A DNA stretch of 64,000 nucleotides. Source: Caldilineaceae bacterium (GTDB lineage Bacteria; Chloroflexota; Anaerolineae; Caldilineales; Caldilineaceae). This document shows positions 48,525-57,077 of this stretch, one piece after another (within the stretch, counting starts at the first letter, position 1; each line of letters begins with the position of its first letter). The notes under the pieces were generated by a model. The model was not told where the DNA came from. It saw only the letters and a program-made list of their open reading frames with translations, and ran no database searches. A program made the translations under genes and the position numbers. The DNA is taken from positions 4,725,022 through 4,789,021 of the forward strand of contig OY282376.1 of NCBI GenBank assembly GCA_958295845.1. The letters run 5' to 3'.

Positions 48525-49538
48525 ATGGCAGAGACGACAGCAAGAATCACGATCGTTGGGCTGGACTTGATTGGAACCAGCATCGGTCTTTCCTTACGCG
48601 AGAATGCGGGCAACTACCAGGTGATCGGCCACGACCGCGAGCCTTCGCAGATGAACGAAGCGAAGCAGTTGGGCGCGATCGACTCGACCACATGGAATCT
48701 GCATTCGGCTTGCGACGGCGCGAGCCTGGTCATCGCGACCGAACCTCTATCAGAGCTGCCGGAGTTTTTGCAGCACATTGGTGAGGATGTCGCTGAGGGC
48801 GCGGTGATCCTGGGAATCGGGGCGGTGATGCAGCCAGCCCTTCAGATCGCGTCGGACAATCTGCCGGAGGGCATTCATTTTGTGGCGGGGCGGCCGGTTT
48901 ATGTTGACATCAGCAGCCAGCCGGAGCCGCGCAGCGATCTGTTCAAGGATTGCACTTTTTGCATTGGCGCGGCCACGCAGACGGCGTCGAGCGCGCTGGA
49001 ACTGGTGAGCAACCTGCTGGCGAGGTTGGGCGCGAAGCCCCTCTACATTGACCCGCTCGAACATGACGGCATTGTGGCTTCGGTGGACCAACTGCCTGAA
49101 ATCCTGGCGGCTGCTCTTTTTCAGGGCGCGTTTGAGGCGCCCGGTTGGAATGAAAGCCAGAAACTGGCTGGACGCCGTTTCGCTCTCAGTACATCGTTGG
49201 ACGCAAGCGCGGAGGAACTGGCGGCGGCGCTGTTCGCCAATCGCGATACGGTTTTGCAGCGGATGGACCATCTTGCTGCACTGCTGGAGTCGTGGCGCGG
49301 GCATCTGTCCGCCGAGGACGCCAAACCGCTGGAGGAGGCGCTGGATGGTCTGGTGGATGGCCGGGCCAAGTGGGAGAGAGATGCCAAGCTGCGCGATTGG
49401 GACCGTCTGACGGAGCCGACGTCACGCGAGGATTACGGCAGTACCATGGGCCAGATGTTTTTCGGCAGTCTCCTGCGCGGGCGTGCGAACCGACGCGATC
49501 CTGGACGCAAGGATAGAGATCCGAAGGCGAAGAGGTAG
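48525..49538 (+). CDS. Prephenate dehydrogenase-like (TyrA-family) protein with altered key residues
   Basis: A 337-residue protein with a TyrA-like layout: Rossmann domain at ~1-150, helical dimerisation domain at ~150-270, and a basic tail. The start is ATG 48525 with AGGAAAG upstream. The nucleotide motif is IVGLDLIGTSIG, with Asp14 at the second glycine position of GxGxxG. At the place where prephenate dehydrogenases have the catalytic HPM, this protein reads AGRPVYV (residues 121-127), with Arg123. The family HD pair is kept (H180-D181), but the following S-x-LPH site reads DQLPE. The C-terminal ~50 residues are lysine/arginine-rich and unlike TyrA. It may have lost the canonical activity or use a different substrate. 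Confidence 0.78.
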   Translation: MAETTARITIVGLDLIGTSIGLSLRENAGNYQVIGHDREPSQMNEAKQLGAIDSTTWNLHSACDGASLVIATEPLSELPEFLQHIGEDVAEGAVILGIGAVMQPALQIASDNLPEGIHFVAGRPVYVDISSQPEPRSDLFKDCTFCIGAATQTASSALELVSNLLARLGAKPLYIDPLEHDGIVASVDQLPEILAAALFQGAFEAPGWNESQKLAGRRFALSTSLDASAEELAAALFANRDTVLQRMDHLAALLESWRGHLSAEDAKPLEEALDGLVDGRAKWERDAKLRDWDRLTEPTSREDYGSTMGQMFFGSLLRGRANRRDPGRKDRDPKAKR

Positions 49539-49830
49539 CTACGCGGCCCGCGAGGTCGCTACGCGGTCTCATTGCGGGTTTGCGACGACGTCAGAGCTTC
49601 GGAATCAGAAGCAGGCGCCGGTCATGGAAATCCGATCCCCTCCTCACGCTGGCCCGAGACGCTGTGCGCGACGAGGGCTGGCAGCCCGATTATCAGGCAG
49701 CAGAATCTACTTTAGGGAGCCCGGTCTGCGGGATAGGCGGCGCGGGCGGTACCCTGTCGTTTACGCGCAGAGTCCTGGATTCGGCGCCGGGAGGCCCAGG
49801 CCAGAATGGGGGGAGCGGAAGGGCGCGGAA

Positions 49831-50223
49831 CTGCAGTTTTTAGTAGTCAGTTTTTGGTTTTTAGTGAACTGCGAACGACAGTGGCTAGTGGGTTGAGACA
49901 GCAGGTGGGGGGGACGCACTGTTGGCTAGACACAGTGCTGGCTAGACACAGTGCTGGCTAGACACAGTGCTGGGGAGGAATACGCACGGTGGCTAGCAAG
50001 GGCGGGGCGTTGCGGGGGCGCGGGACTGCAGTTTTTAGTAGTCAGTTTTTAGTTTTTAGTGAACTGCGAACGGCAGTGGCTAGTGGGTTGAGACAGCATG
50101 TGGGGGGGACACACTGTTGGCTAGACACAGTGCTGGGAAAGAATACACACGGTGGCTAGCAAGGGCGGGGCGTTGCGGGGGCGCAGCCCCTGCACAAGGG
50201 AGGGCCGAAGGCCCGGACGCCCA
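49831..50223 (+). repeat. Tandem duplication containing interspersed elements (copies 3 and 4)
   Basis: Copy one begins with CTGCAGTTTTTAGTAGTCAG at 49831 and copy two at 50026, a period of about 195 bases. Both contain the GTGGCTAGTGGGTTGAGACA segment, GGCTAGACACAGTGCT (three tandem copies in the first, one in the second) and GGCTAGCAAGGGCGGGGCG. Only the second copy ends with the full CCGCACAAG...GGGCCGAAGGCCC part (50164-50223). Confidence 0.85.
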
Positions 50224-50226
50224 AAA

Positions 50227-50265
50227 CTGCAGTGGTCAGTGGTTAGTTGTCAGTGGTCAGTGAAA
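50227..50265. repeat. Degenerate GTGGTCA/GTGGTTA heptamer array
   Basis: AACTGCAGTGGTCAGTGGTT and following bases repeat a 7-base unit, the same motif as the better array at 55611-55652. Confidence 0.6.
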
Positions 50266-50373
50266 GGGCAATTCTTCGGGGATGGATGTGAGGACTGGAC
50301 ACGGTCCAGTCGATACCGGAGGTAGAAGAGAGTTCACCTCTGTTTTGGGATGCACCTGCCGGTGGGGGCGTTG

Positions 50374-50402
50374 TTGACGGTACAGTTTTCTTACACTACA
50401 CT
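50374..50402 (+). promoter_or_regulatory. Promoter of the secreted-protein gene
   Basis: TTGACG (50374-50379), 17 bases, TACACT (50397-50402). Transcription would start near 50409, about 70 bases before ATG 50482. Confidence 0.65.
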
Positions 50403-50481
50403 GAAATATTAGAATGACTTATGGGTCCCCTGATTTTGGGGCGCGGCACGCTACGTATTTTGGAAGGAGCCCTGCAGAGAT

Positions 50482-51816
50482 ATGAAACGGAAACAGCGCT
50501 TTGCCATTGTCACAGTTACACTGGCACTGGTATTGGCCTTCGTCATAGGCTACTCGCACACTTATGCCCAAGGGCAGTTTCCCGGCTATAAGTCTACGAT
50601 TCAGTCCTATAACATGAGTGAAACGACCGCCAATATCATCCTGGCCTTCTACCGGCAGGACGGCAGCCTGGAGAAGACTCTGACCGATATCATCGAGCGG
50701 GACCGTTCAAAGATCTATTTCACTCTGCCGGTGAATGAGGGATTCAGCGGATCGGTTGTGATCTCATCGGATCAGCCGGTCGCCGCGCTGAGCAACATGA
50801 TGAACAGCGCGCTGTCAGCGGGAGGGACGTACGTAGGAGAAAGTGAGGGCAGCACAACTGTCTACCTGCCCTTGCTCATGGTGAATAGTGACGGCTTCAA
50901 CAGCTGGTTTGCTCTGCAGAATCCCAACCCTTCATCTACGAATGTGACGGTGAACTACAGTGACGGCATTACGACGAACTTCACGCTGGCGGCCTATGCA
51001 TCGCACAATTTCTATCAGAAGCAGGAGCCGCACACGAGCAGTCTCTTCTCGGCCAAGGTGACAAGCGACGAGCCTGTTGTGGTTGTCGCGTTTCTGGAAG
51101 ATTCGGCCTCGATGTCGGCCTACAACGGCTTTGCCAGCGGGGCGGTCAATCCGGCAATGCCGTTGGTGAATGCCAACAATAACGGCATCAACACCGACAT
51201 TCAGATACAGAATACGGGCGAATCGGAGACGAGCGTCACGGTGTCCTACCAGCCGTCGGCGGCGGGCAGCGCGTGCACGGAAACGCAGACGATCGCTGCG
51301 GGGCAGACGGTCACTTTTGCGAAGGGCGCGTTTGCGAGCGGCGCCAGTTCCACTTGCGCGGGCGGCGAGAGGTTTATCGGATCGGGTTATGTCACCACAA
51401 ACAGCGCGAGTCAGCCGCTGGCCGCGGTTGTCAGTCAGCGCTCCGGGAGTACTCCGCTTACCCAGTTCGCGTCCTACGCGAGTTTTGACCCGGACGATGC
51501 CACGCAGACAGTGCGCATGCCTGCGATCAACGACCGCAACGCCGGTTTTTTCACCAGTATCAATGTGATGAACGTAGGGTCGGCAGAGACCGCGGTGGAG
51601 TGCAGTTTCACCGACACGACCTACACGGTGACGGGGACTCTGCAGCCGAATGAGACTTTGACGGATTTGCAGGCGAACAAGATCCAGGACAGCTACGTGG
51701 GCAGCGCCACGTGCAAGGCCACAGCTGACGGCGCCAAGATCGTAGCGGTTGTAAACCAGTTGAAGACCGGCGCCACAGACGACCAGTTCCAGGTCTACGA
51801 GGCGATCAATCAGTAG
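50482..51816 (+). CDS. Secreted protein of unknown function with repeated beta domains
   Basis: A 444-residue exported protein. Signal peptide at ~1-30 (FAIVTVTLALVLAFVIGYSHTYAQ with an A-x-A-like site). The mature part is beta-rich and appears to contain four copies of a ~100-residue module, each with an aromatic-N pattern (NSWFALQNPNPSSTNVTVNY, NTDIQIQNTGESETSVTVSY, TSINVMNVGSAETAVECSF). Four to six cysteines lie in the C-terminal half. There is no anchor, so it may be released or bind the surface. Similar modules occur in Chloroflexi extracellular proteins, by impression only. A lipoprotein gene follows 50 bp downstream, suggesting a joint envelope or adhesion role. Confidence 0.7.
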   Translation: MKRKQRFAIVTVTLALVLAFVIGYSHTYAQGQFPGYKSTIQSYNMSETTANIILAFYRQDGSLEKTLTDIIERDRSKIYFTLPVNEGFSGSVVISSDQPVAALSNMMNSALSAGGTYVGESEGSTTVYLPLLMVNSDGFNSWFALQNPNPSSTNVTVNYSDGITTNFTLAAYASHNFYQKQEPHTSSLFSAKVTSDEPVVVVAFLEDSASMSAYNGFASGAVNPAMPLVNANNNGINTDIQIQNTGESETSVTVSYQPSAAGSACTETQTIAAGQTVTFAKGAFASGASSTCAGGERFIGSGYVTTNSASQPLAAVVSQRSGSTPLTQFASYASFDPDDATQTVRMPAINDRNAGFFTSINVMNVGSAETAVECSFTDTTYTVTGTLQPNETLTDLQANKIQDSYVGSATCKATADGAKIVAVVNQLKTGATDDQFQVYEAINQ

Positions 51817-51865
51817 CGGAAGAGGGTGAGGGAACGCGTTTCAACGCTGGTTGCGGGAACGGCCT

Positions 51866-52402
51866 ATGAAACGTCAGGCGGTAATACTGGTTTCGGTCCT
51901 GCTGCTATTGGGATGCAGGGGAAGCGACGGGGAGAGAAGGGCGGCGCAGAGCCTGCCTCCGGCACCACCCACTGGGGTCAACGCGACGCAGGGTGGACAG
52001 CCAGACAGTCTATCGGCAGAGAGCTCGACAACTTCCTCGCCCGGGACCGCGGCTGGCAGCGGCACTCTGACCGGGGTGCTTCTCCTGAGAACGGAGGATG
52101 GTCTGCAGCCGGTGGCGGACGTCAAGCTGGCGCTCGGTGAGACGTTGAGCGATGATGAGGGCACGGAGTGGGTGGTCGCCTACGACCCGTCGGCGGCGCC
52201 GGTTGCCTATACGGATGCCAGCGGCCGCTTCGTTTTCGAGGCGCTTGAGTCGGGGCGGTACGGTCTTATTCTGGATATCGTGATGAGTTCCTTCCTGTTG
52301 TACCAGGACGGTACAAGCAGCGCAATCCTCTTTGACATTGCAGACGGTGAAACGACAGATTTGGGCGACCTGGAATACGCGGAGTTGCCCCTTCCCCAGT
52401 GA
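51866..52402 (+). CDS. Lipoprotein with a carboxypeptidase-regulatory-like domain
   Basis: A 178-residue lipoprotein starting at ATG 51866 (MKRQAVILV); the frame is open to 51851. The signal ends LLLLGC (lipobox cysteine ~17). A long S/T/P/G-rich linker (~20-70) separates the anchor from a C-terminal beta domain of the CarboxypepD_reg type (GVLLLRTEDGLQPVADVKL, YTDASGRFVFEALESGRYGL). Such domains are structural rather than catalytic. Its place after the secreted repeat protein suggests that it anchors or supports it. No terminator was clearly seen before the converging GNAT gene. Confidence 0.75.
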   Translation: MKRQAVILVSVLLLLGCRGSDGERRAAQSLPPAPPTGVNATQGGQPDSLSAESSTTSSPGTAAGSGTLTGVLLLRTEDGLQPVADVKLALGETLSDDEGTEWVVAYDPSAAPVAYTDASGRFVFEALESGRYGLILDIVMSSFLLYQDGTSSAILFDIADGETTDLGDLEYAELPLPQ

Positions 52403-52439
52403 TACAGATGAGGGCTGACAGACGACGGCTGGCCGACTG

Positions 52440-53243
52440 TTATCGGGAAGAAGAGCCGTCGAAGAGCCAGGTCCCCTTCCAGTAGATCTCATCGACAAAA
52501 CCCAGACGACGGTAGAACTGAACCGGAGTATCGGCCGGATCCGTGGCGATCAGGAGCGATCGTTTTCCCAGTGCGCAGGTGTCTGCGATCACGCGGGAGA
52601 GCAGTTGACGCGCGATGCCCTGATTGCGGTAGGGCGCGCGCGTCGCCAGGTTGAAGATGTAGCGGTCAGGGCCCTCGAACCATCCGATAATGGCGGCGGC
52701 TTCAGCGCGGACACGGGCGATGAGGAAGGCGCCGCCGGCATTCAGCTCGGCTTGTCGATTCGCCATTTCGGCCTCGACAGCAGCCGGGGCCGGCTCCTCT
52801 TCGCTGCCGGCAAAAGCCTTTAGTTTTGTGACAGCATAGTCAGGAAGGTTGGTGTGGGTAACCGGCTCGATCCGCGCCGGGCCCGATCCAACCTTGGGCG
52901 ACACTCCGGTATTTACGTGGGCCAGATAGAGCATGGCCGCGCTGCGGATGAAGCCGACCTGTTCGAGGGCGGCGGACAACCGGTTGTCGACGGCCCGGCC
53001 GTGGGTGAAGATGTGTACTCGGCACTCGCCATAGAATGCTTTCACATCTTCGAGAAAGGTGTGCGCCTCTGCCGGGTCGAACGGTTCCAGGATGTGGATG
53101 TCGCAGTAGTTCGTTTTCGGGTTGAGGCTGTAGTAGCCGAAGCGCCGGCGCGTCACGACTTTGCCGAGGGCCGGGAAGTCCTGAATGTACCAGGAGCGCA
53201 CCTCCTGGACGAGATCGTCGTGTGCGGGATGACGGCTTGTCAT
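52440..53243 (-). CDS. GNAT-family acetyltransferase
   Basis: A 267-residue protein starting at ATG 53243 (MTSRHPAHDDLVQEV); the upstream open part reaches into the next gene. The C-terminal GNAT acetyl-CoA domain shows FNLATRAPYRNQGIARQLLS (motif A, R-N-x-G-I/A) and DPADTPVQFYRRLGFVDE. The N-terminal ~110 residues are an extra domain (QVRSWYIQDFPALGKV, CRVHIFTHGRA). Substrate unknown: N-terminal or small-molecule acetylation are both possible. It lies 59 bp downstream of the PhyH-type dioxygenase gene on the same strand. Confidence 0.8.
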   Translation of the reverse strand: MTSRHPAHDDLVQEVRSWYIQDFPALGKVVTRRRFGYYSLNPKTNYCDIHILEPFDPAEAHTFLEDVKAFYGECRVHIFTHGRAVDNRLSAALEQVGFIRSAAMLYLAHVNTGVSPKVGSGPARIEPVTHTNLPDYAVTKLKAFAGSEEEPAPAAVEAEMANRQAELNAGGAFLIARVRAEAAAIIGWFEGPDRYIFNLATRAPYRNQGIARQLLSRVIADTCALGKRSLLIATDPADTPVQFYRRLGFVDEIYWKGTWLFDGSSSR

Positions 53244-53302
53244 TTGGGGGGGCGAAATGCTAAGTGCGGGGCCGGCAGTGGCTTGCACGGCTGCCGCACG
53301 GG

Positions 53303-54166
53303 TCAGCTGACTGGCGCCGGCGTCTTTTCGGCCGCGGGGAATGGGCCCGGCCATGACACTTCGGTGACGTCCGCTTGCTCCGGTGGGAAGGCCGTGCAAA
53401 GTTCGCCGTTGCGGAGGACCCAATAGTATGGCTGAGGGTACTGGCGTCGACGGGTTATCTGCGGCGTGGAGTAGACGCCGGCGATGGCGATGCGCCCGTG
53501 CGGGCTGGGGTTGGGCGGGCTGTAGTGGCAGATGGAGCTGTGCCAGCAGACGACGTCACCCGACTCCAGCTCACAGTGTTCCACGCCGCTGTCGGCGATC
53601 ATCTGCTGCACTTTGTCCCTGGGCAGTTCGCCGTGGATGCTGTCTTCATAGACGATGTGGGGGATGATGCCCAGCTTGTGGCTGCCGGGGATGAACTGCA
53701 GGCAGCCGTTTTCGGTCGTCGCGGGGTCCAGAGCCATCCAGAAGTTGAACGGTTCTGTTTCGCCGTCGCGCCAAAGGCCGTTGTCCTGATGCCAGGGTGT
53801 GGCGCTGCCGGTGCGGGCGGGCTTGACGAAGCAGCTGTTGAACTTGAGAAAGATGGTGTCGCCCAGGAAGTAGCGGGCGACGGAGGTCATCGCTTCGCTG
53901 CCGTAATAGTGGTGCCAGATCAGTGGGAGGCGGGGGCCAAAACCGCTGAGCTTGCGGAAACGGGCAGCTCGCGCCTGCGGCGTGTCACCCATCGGGTCCA
54001 TGGGATCGGCGTCGGTCTTAAGGCCTGGATCGGGCCGCAGAAGGAAATCCTTAATCACGCCGCGCAGTTCGATGGCGTTGTCTCGGGGGATGGCGCCGCG
54101 GATGGTGAAGTATCCTTTTGTCTGCCAGTCTGCCAATTGCTCCTTTGTCGGTTCCCAGTTGTTCAC
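53303..54166 (-). CDS. Phytanoyl-CoA dioxygenase (PhyH) family protein
   Basis: A 287-residue Fe(II)/2-oxoglutarate-dependent oxygenase. The start is GTG 54166 with AGGAGG five bases upstream. The iron ligands are visible as H-x-D in TPWHQDNGLW (~126) and a distal His in VCWHSSICHYS. The arginine binding 2-oxoglutarate is in PSPHGRIAIAG. The enzyme hydroxylates an unknown substrate; PhyH-family members act on fatty acyl chains, ectoine or natural products. Neighbours are an aminotransferase upstream (62 bp) and the GNAT protein downstream, forming a small minus-strand group, possibly a biosynthetic set. Confidence 0.88.
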   Translation of the reverse strand: MNNWEPTKEQLADWQTKGYFTIRGAIPRDNAIELRGVIKDFLLRPDPGLKTDADPMDPMGDTPQARAARFRKLSGFGPRLPLIWHHYYGSEAMTSVARYFLGDTIFLKFNSCFVKPARTGSATPWHQDNGLWRDGETEPFNFWMALDPATTENGCLQFIPGSHKLGIIPHIVYEDSIHGELPRDKVQQMIADSGVEHCELESGDVVCWHSSICHYSPPNPSPHGRIAIAGVYSTPQITRRRQYPQPYYWVLRNGELCTAFPPEQADVTEVSWPGPFPAAEKTPAPVS

Positions 54167-54228
54167 AGGTTCCTCCTACTGTTGGCGGCCCGTTTGCAGC
54201 GATCAGCGGCCAGCAGTGTCAAGAGCTA

Positions 54229-55464
54229 CTATGTGATCAGTCCTTTGGCGCGAAACGCGGACGCGAGACGACGGATCCCTTCCTTGATCTCTTCAGGCTG
54301 GTTGTAGCCGAAGCAGAGCCGGGCGCAGTTGGCGCCGGAAACGCCGTCGGGGGCAAAGTTAGGGCCCGGAAGATAACCGACGTCGTACTCTTCGAGAATG
54401 TCGTCGCGTACGGCGACCAGATCGACGTGTTCGGGGAGTTGGAGCCAGATAAAGAGCCCGCCTTCGGGACGGCTCCAGGTGGCGCCGCTGCCGCTGAAAT
54501 TTTCGTCGAGCGCGTCCAGAATGGCGTCGCGGCGGTCTTGCTGGATATCGTTGATTTCCTCGATGTGGCTGTAGAGGTGGGTGGTTGAGAAGCGATGCAC
54601 GGCCCAAGAGGCGAAGGTGTTCACGGAGCCGCCGCTCTTTGCGCCGATCGCGCGTTCGAGGAAGGGCCGGGGGCCGGTCAGATAACCGAGCCGCATACCG
54701 GGCGCGATGATCTTGGAAAAGGAAGCGACGTAGAGCACGCGGCCGGTCTCGTCGAGAGAGTGGAGCGAGGGTATGTCGGTGCCTTCGTAGCGCAGGTCCA
54801 CATAGCAGTCATCTTCGAGGATGGGCACGTCATATTGCTGCGAGAGGGCGACCAGGGCTTTGCGGCGGGCGAGGGTCATGGTCCAGCCCTGTGGATTCTG
54901 GAAGGTGGGCACGGTGTAGATCATCTTAGGGCGTTTGCCCTCGGCGCTGGCGGTGCGGATGGCCTCTTCGATGGCGGCGGGGATCATGCCCTCTTCATCG
55001 GTGGCGACGCCGCGCAGGTCGGCGTTGAAACGGCGCAGGGTATTGAGGGTGCCGGCGTAGACGAAATCTTCGGTGAGGACGACGTCGCCGGGATCGAGGA
55101 GTGTTTCGGCAACCATGTGGATGGGCTGGCTGGAGCCGTCGGCGAGAATGATGTCGTCGGCGGTCACGTTGATCGCTCTGTCGCGTTGCAGCTTGGCGGC
55201 CACAAACTCCCGCAGCGGCGTGTAGCCTTGGGGATTGGCATAGAGGGAGAGGTCGCCGCCTTCATCGTCCATCGCCTGTTTCAGGCCATCGAGAAGCCCT
55301 GCCAGAGGCAGAGAGCCGGGATCGGGATAGGCGACGGCAAAGTCGTAACGGCCGCGTTTCCCCTGGCCCAAGCCCTTCGGCTCCGCCGCGTTGCGGGCAT
55401 ACATTCCAGCCCAGGTGAACTGCGCTGCGGGTTCGCCGCCTGAGCGCTGACTGTTCGTTGACAT
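54229..55464 (-). CDS. PLP-dependent aminotransferase, class I/II (2-aminoadipate/MocR-like catalytic domain)
   Basis: A 411-residue enzyme. It carries YANPQGYTPLREFVAAKLQRD, VVLTEDFVYAGTLN, IYTVPTFQNPQGWTMTLARR, the PLP-phosphate/Asp region VPILEDDCYVDLRYEG, the Schiff-base lysine in YVASFSKIIAPGMRLGYL, and RPEGGLFIWLQLPEHVD. This pattern is the LysN/KAT-II/GntR-fused (MocR) catalytic branch, but no N-terminal GntR helix-turn-helix is present, so it is an enzyme rather than a regulator. It probably transaminates 2-aminoadipate, aromatic or branched amino acids. ATG 55464 follows GGAG. It heads the group with the PhyH and GNAT genes. Confidence 0.9.
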   Translation of the reverse strand: MSTNSQRSGGEPAAQFTWAGMYARNAAEPKGLGQGKRGRYDFAVAYPDPGSLPLAGLLDGLKQAMDDEGGDLSLYANPQGYTPLREFVAAKLQRDRAINVTADDIILADGSSQPIHMVAETLLDPGDVVLTEDFVYAGTLNTLRRFNADLRGVATDEEGMIPAAIEEAIRTASAEGKRPKMIYTVPTFQNPQGWTMTLARRKALVALSQQYDVPILEDDCYVDLRYEGTDIPSLHSLDETGRVLYVASFSKIIAPGMRLGYLTGPRPFLERAIGAKSGGSVNTFASWAVHRFSTTHLYSHIEEINDIQQDRRDAILDALDENFSGSGATWSRPEGGLFIWLQLPEHVDLVAVRDDILEEYDVGYLPGPNFAPDGVSGANCARLCFGYNQPEEIKEGIRRLASAFRAKGLIT

Positions 55465-55739
55465 GAGCGAATCTCCACTGTCGTGTATTCGGGAGGTTGA
55501 TGAGGATTGAGGTAAGAAAGAGGGTAACCGTCAACAGACAAAAAAGCAATTATGCGGGCCCGTGCGCAGTTGTGTGGGCAGCCTGAAACTGCGATAATGC
55601 AGAACTGCAGTGGTTAGTGGTTAGTGGTTAGTGGTTAGTGGTCAGTGGTTAGTGAGTACAGTGATTGGTTGCGGATGATTGTAAGGCGGGGCGTATTGAC
55701 TATGGCTGAATCGTTACAACGAGACGAGGAACGGGCCCG
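55465..55739. other. Divergent intergenic region with heptamer repeat
   Basis: It carries a 7-base tandem repeat (55611-55652) between the two divergent aminotransferase genes. No other element is clear. Confidence 0.5.
55611..55652 (+). repeat. Six tandem heptamers (TGGTTAG)
   Basis: TGGTTAG is repeated four times, followed by TGGTCAG and TGGTTAG. It is preceded by ACTGCAG, as is the related array at 50227. Confidence 0.9.
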
Positions 55740-57029
55740 ATGACGACCTTTGAAGGATCAAGACAACTGATCGCCGAGGCTTCGCAGTCTCTGCCCGGCG
55801 GGGTGAACAGCAACTACCGGCTGGGGATTGCGCCGACGCCGCTGGTCTTTGAGCGGGGTGAAGGGCCATACCTGTACGACGCGGACGGCAACCGGCTGAT
55901 CGACTATTACCTGGGCATGGGCCCGATGATTCTGGGGCACAATCCGGCGCCGGTACTTGAGGCGGTGCAGAAGGAGCTCCAGTCAGGCATCCTGTATGCG
56001 GGGCAGAGCCGGGTCGAGCAGGAAGCGGCCAGGCTGGTGTGCGAGATGGTGCCGTGCGCGGAGCGGGTGCGCTTCAGCTGTGCGGGCAGCGAGGTGGTGC
56101 AGGCGGTGATACGGCTGGCGCGGGCGGCTACGCAGCGTTCGGTGATCATCAAGTTCGAGGGGCACTACCACGGTTGGATGGACAACATTTTGTGGAGCAT
56201 CGCGCCTACGCCGGACGAGTACGGCCCCGAGGAGGCGCCGAACGCCATTCCCGCCAGCGCCGGACAGGACCTGCAGGCCGGGTTGCACACCGAGGTGCTG
56301 CCGTGGAACAACCTGGAACTGCTGGAGAGGCGGCTCGAACGCGGGGATGTGGCCGGGGTGATTATGGAACCGGCGATGTGCAACACGAGCACCGTTTTTC
56401 CGGCTGACGGTTACCTGGAAGGCGTGCGCCGCGCGTGCACCGATACGGGCACAGTGCTGATTTTCGACGAGGTGATCACCGGCTTTCGGGTTACGCCGGG
56501 CGGCGCGCAGGCCCATTTTGGGGTGACGCCGGACCTGGCGACCTTTGGCAAGGCGATCGCGAGCGGTTTTCCGGTCTCCTGTTTTGCCGGGCGCGCCGAC
56601 CTGATGGACCTGTTTGTCAGCGGCGGCGTGATGCACGGCGGCACGTTCAACGGGCATCCGGCATGCATGGCGGCGCTGGTGGCGACGCTGGAGGAACTGG
56701 AGAAGCCGGAGACGTTTGCCGCGCTCGACAGGCAGGGAACGCGGCTGATGGCGGGCATCCGGGAGGCGCTGGACGCGGCCGACATCGCGGCGAGGGTTGA
56801 AGGTTTTCCGCAGGCCTTCCACGTAGGATTTGGCGTGGAGGGGCAGGTAACAGATTACCGCAGCTCGTTGCAGGCGGATAAGGCGCGCTATGTGCGCTTC
56901 ACGGAGGCTCTGCACTATAACGGCGTGCGGGCGCTGGAACGGGGGGCCTGGTTCCTGTCGACGGCGCATACGGCGGATGTGATCGACGAGACGGTGGCTG
57001 CTGTGGCCGCGGTGGCGAGAGAGATTTGA
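55740..57029 (+). CDS. Class III PLP aminotransferase, glutamate-1-semialdehyde aminomutase-like
   Basis: A 429-residue enzyme related to HemL/class III aminotransferases. LPGGVNSNYRLGIAP near the N-terminus matches the PGGVNSPVR motif of GSA aminomutase; DGNRLIDYYLGMGPMILGH follows. The PLP lysine is in FGKAIASGFPVSCFAG and the Asp-x-x-T region in LIFDEVITGFRVTPGGAQ. True HemL is about 430 residues, so length fits, but no tetrapyrrole gene is nearby and several aminotransferases share this layout. I call it HemL-like without assigning the tetrapyrrole role. AGGAACG precedes ATG 55740. It converges with the 3-hydroxyacyl-CoA dehydrogenase gene. Confidence 0.88.
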   Translation: MTTFEGSRQLIAEASQSLPGGVNSNYRLGIAPTPLVFERGEGPYLYDADGNRLIDYYLGMGPMILGHNPAPVLEAVQKELQSGILYAGQSRVEQEAARLVCEMVPCAERVRFSCAGSEVVQAVIRLARAATQRSVIIKFEGHYHGWMDNILWSIAPTPDEYGPEEAPNAIPASAGQDLQAGLHTEVLPWNNLELLERRLERGDVAGVIMEPAMCNTSTVFPADGYLEGVRRACTDTGTVLIFDEVITGFRVTPGGAQAHFGVTPDLATFGKAIASGFPVSCFAGRADLMDLFVSGGVMHGGTFNGHPACMAALVATLEELEKPETFAALDRQGTRLMAGIREALDAADIAARVEGFPQAFHVGFGVEGQVTDYRSSLQADKARYVRFTEALHYNGVRALERGAWFLSTAHTADVIDETVAAVAAVAREI

Positions 57030-57077
57030 GGAAGCTTCAGGCGGCTGCCGGGACCTCCCCCGGCCACTAATCGGTGA

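Larger units (their letters stand above)
49539..50481. other. Large repeat-filled intergenic region
   Basis: No gene is evident. 49539-49830 shows only a short direct repeat GCTACGCGG (twice near 49540-49565) and GC-rich spacer. 49831-50265 holds a ~195-bp tandem duplication and related elements. The promoter of the secreted-protein gene lies at 50374-50402. Confidence 0.7.

Noticed and set aside
55740..57029. True glutamate-1-semialdehyde aminomutase (hemL)
   Set aside because: Motifs are HemL-like, but no tetrapyrrole gene is nearby and related aminotransferases share them; kept as HemL-like only.
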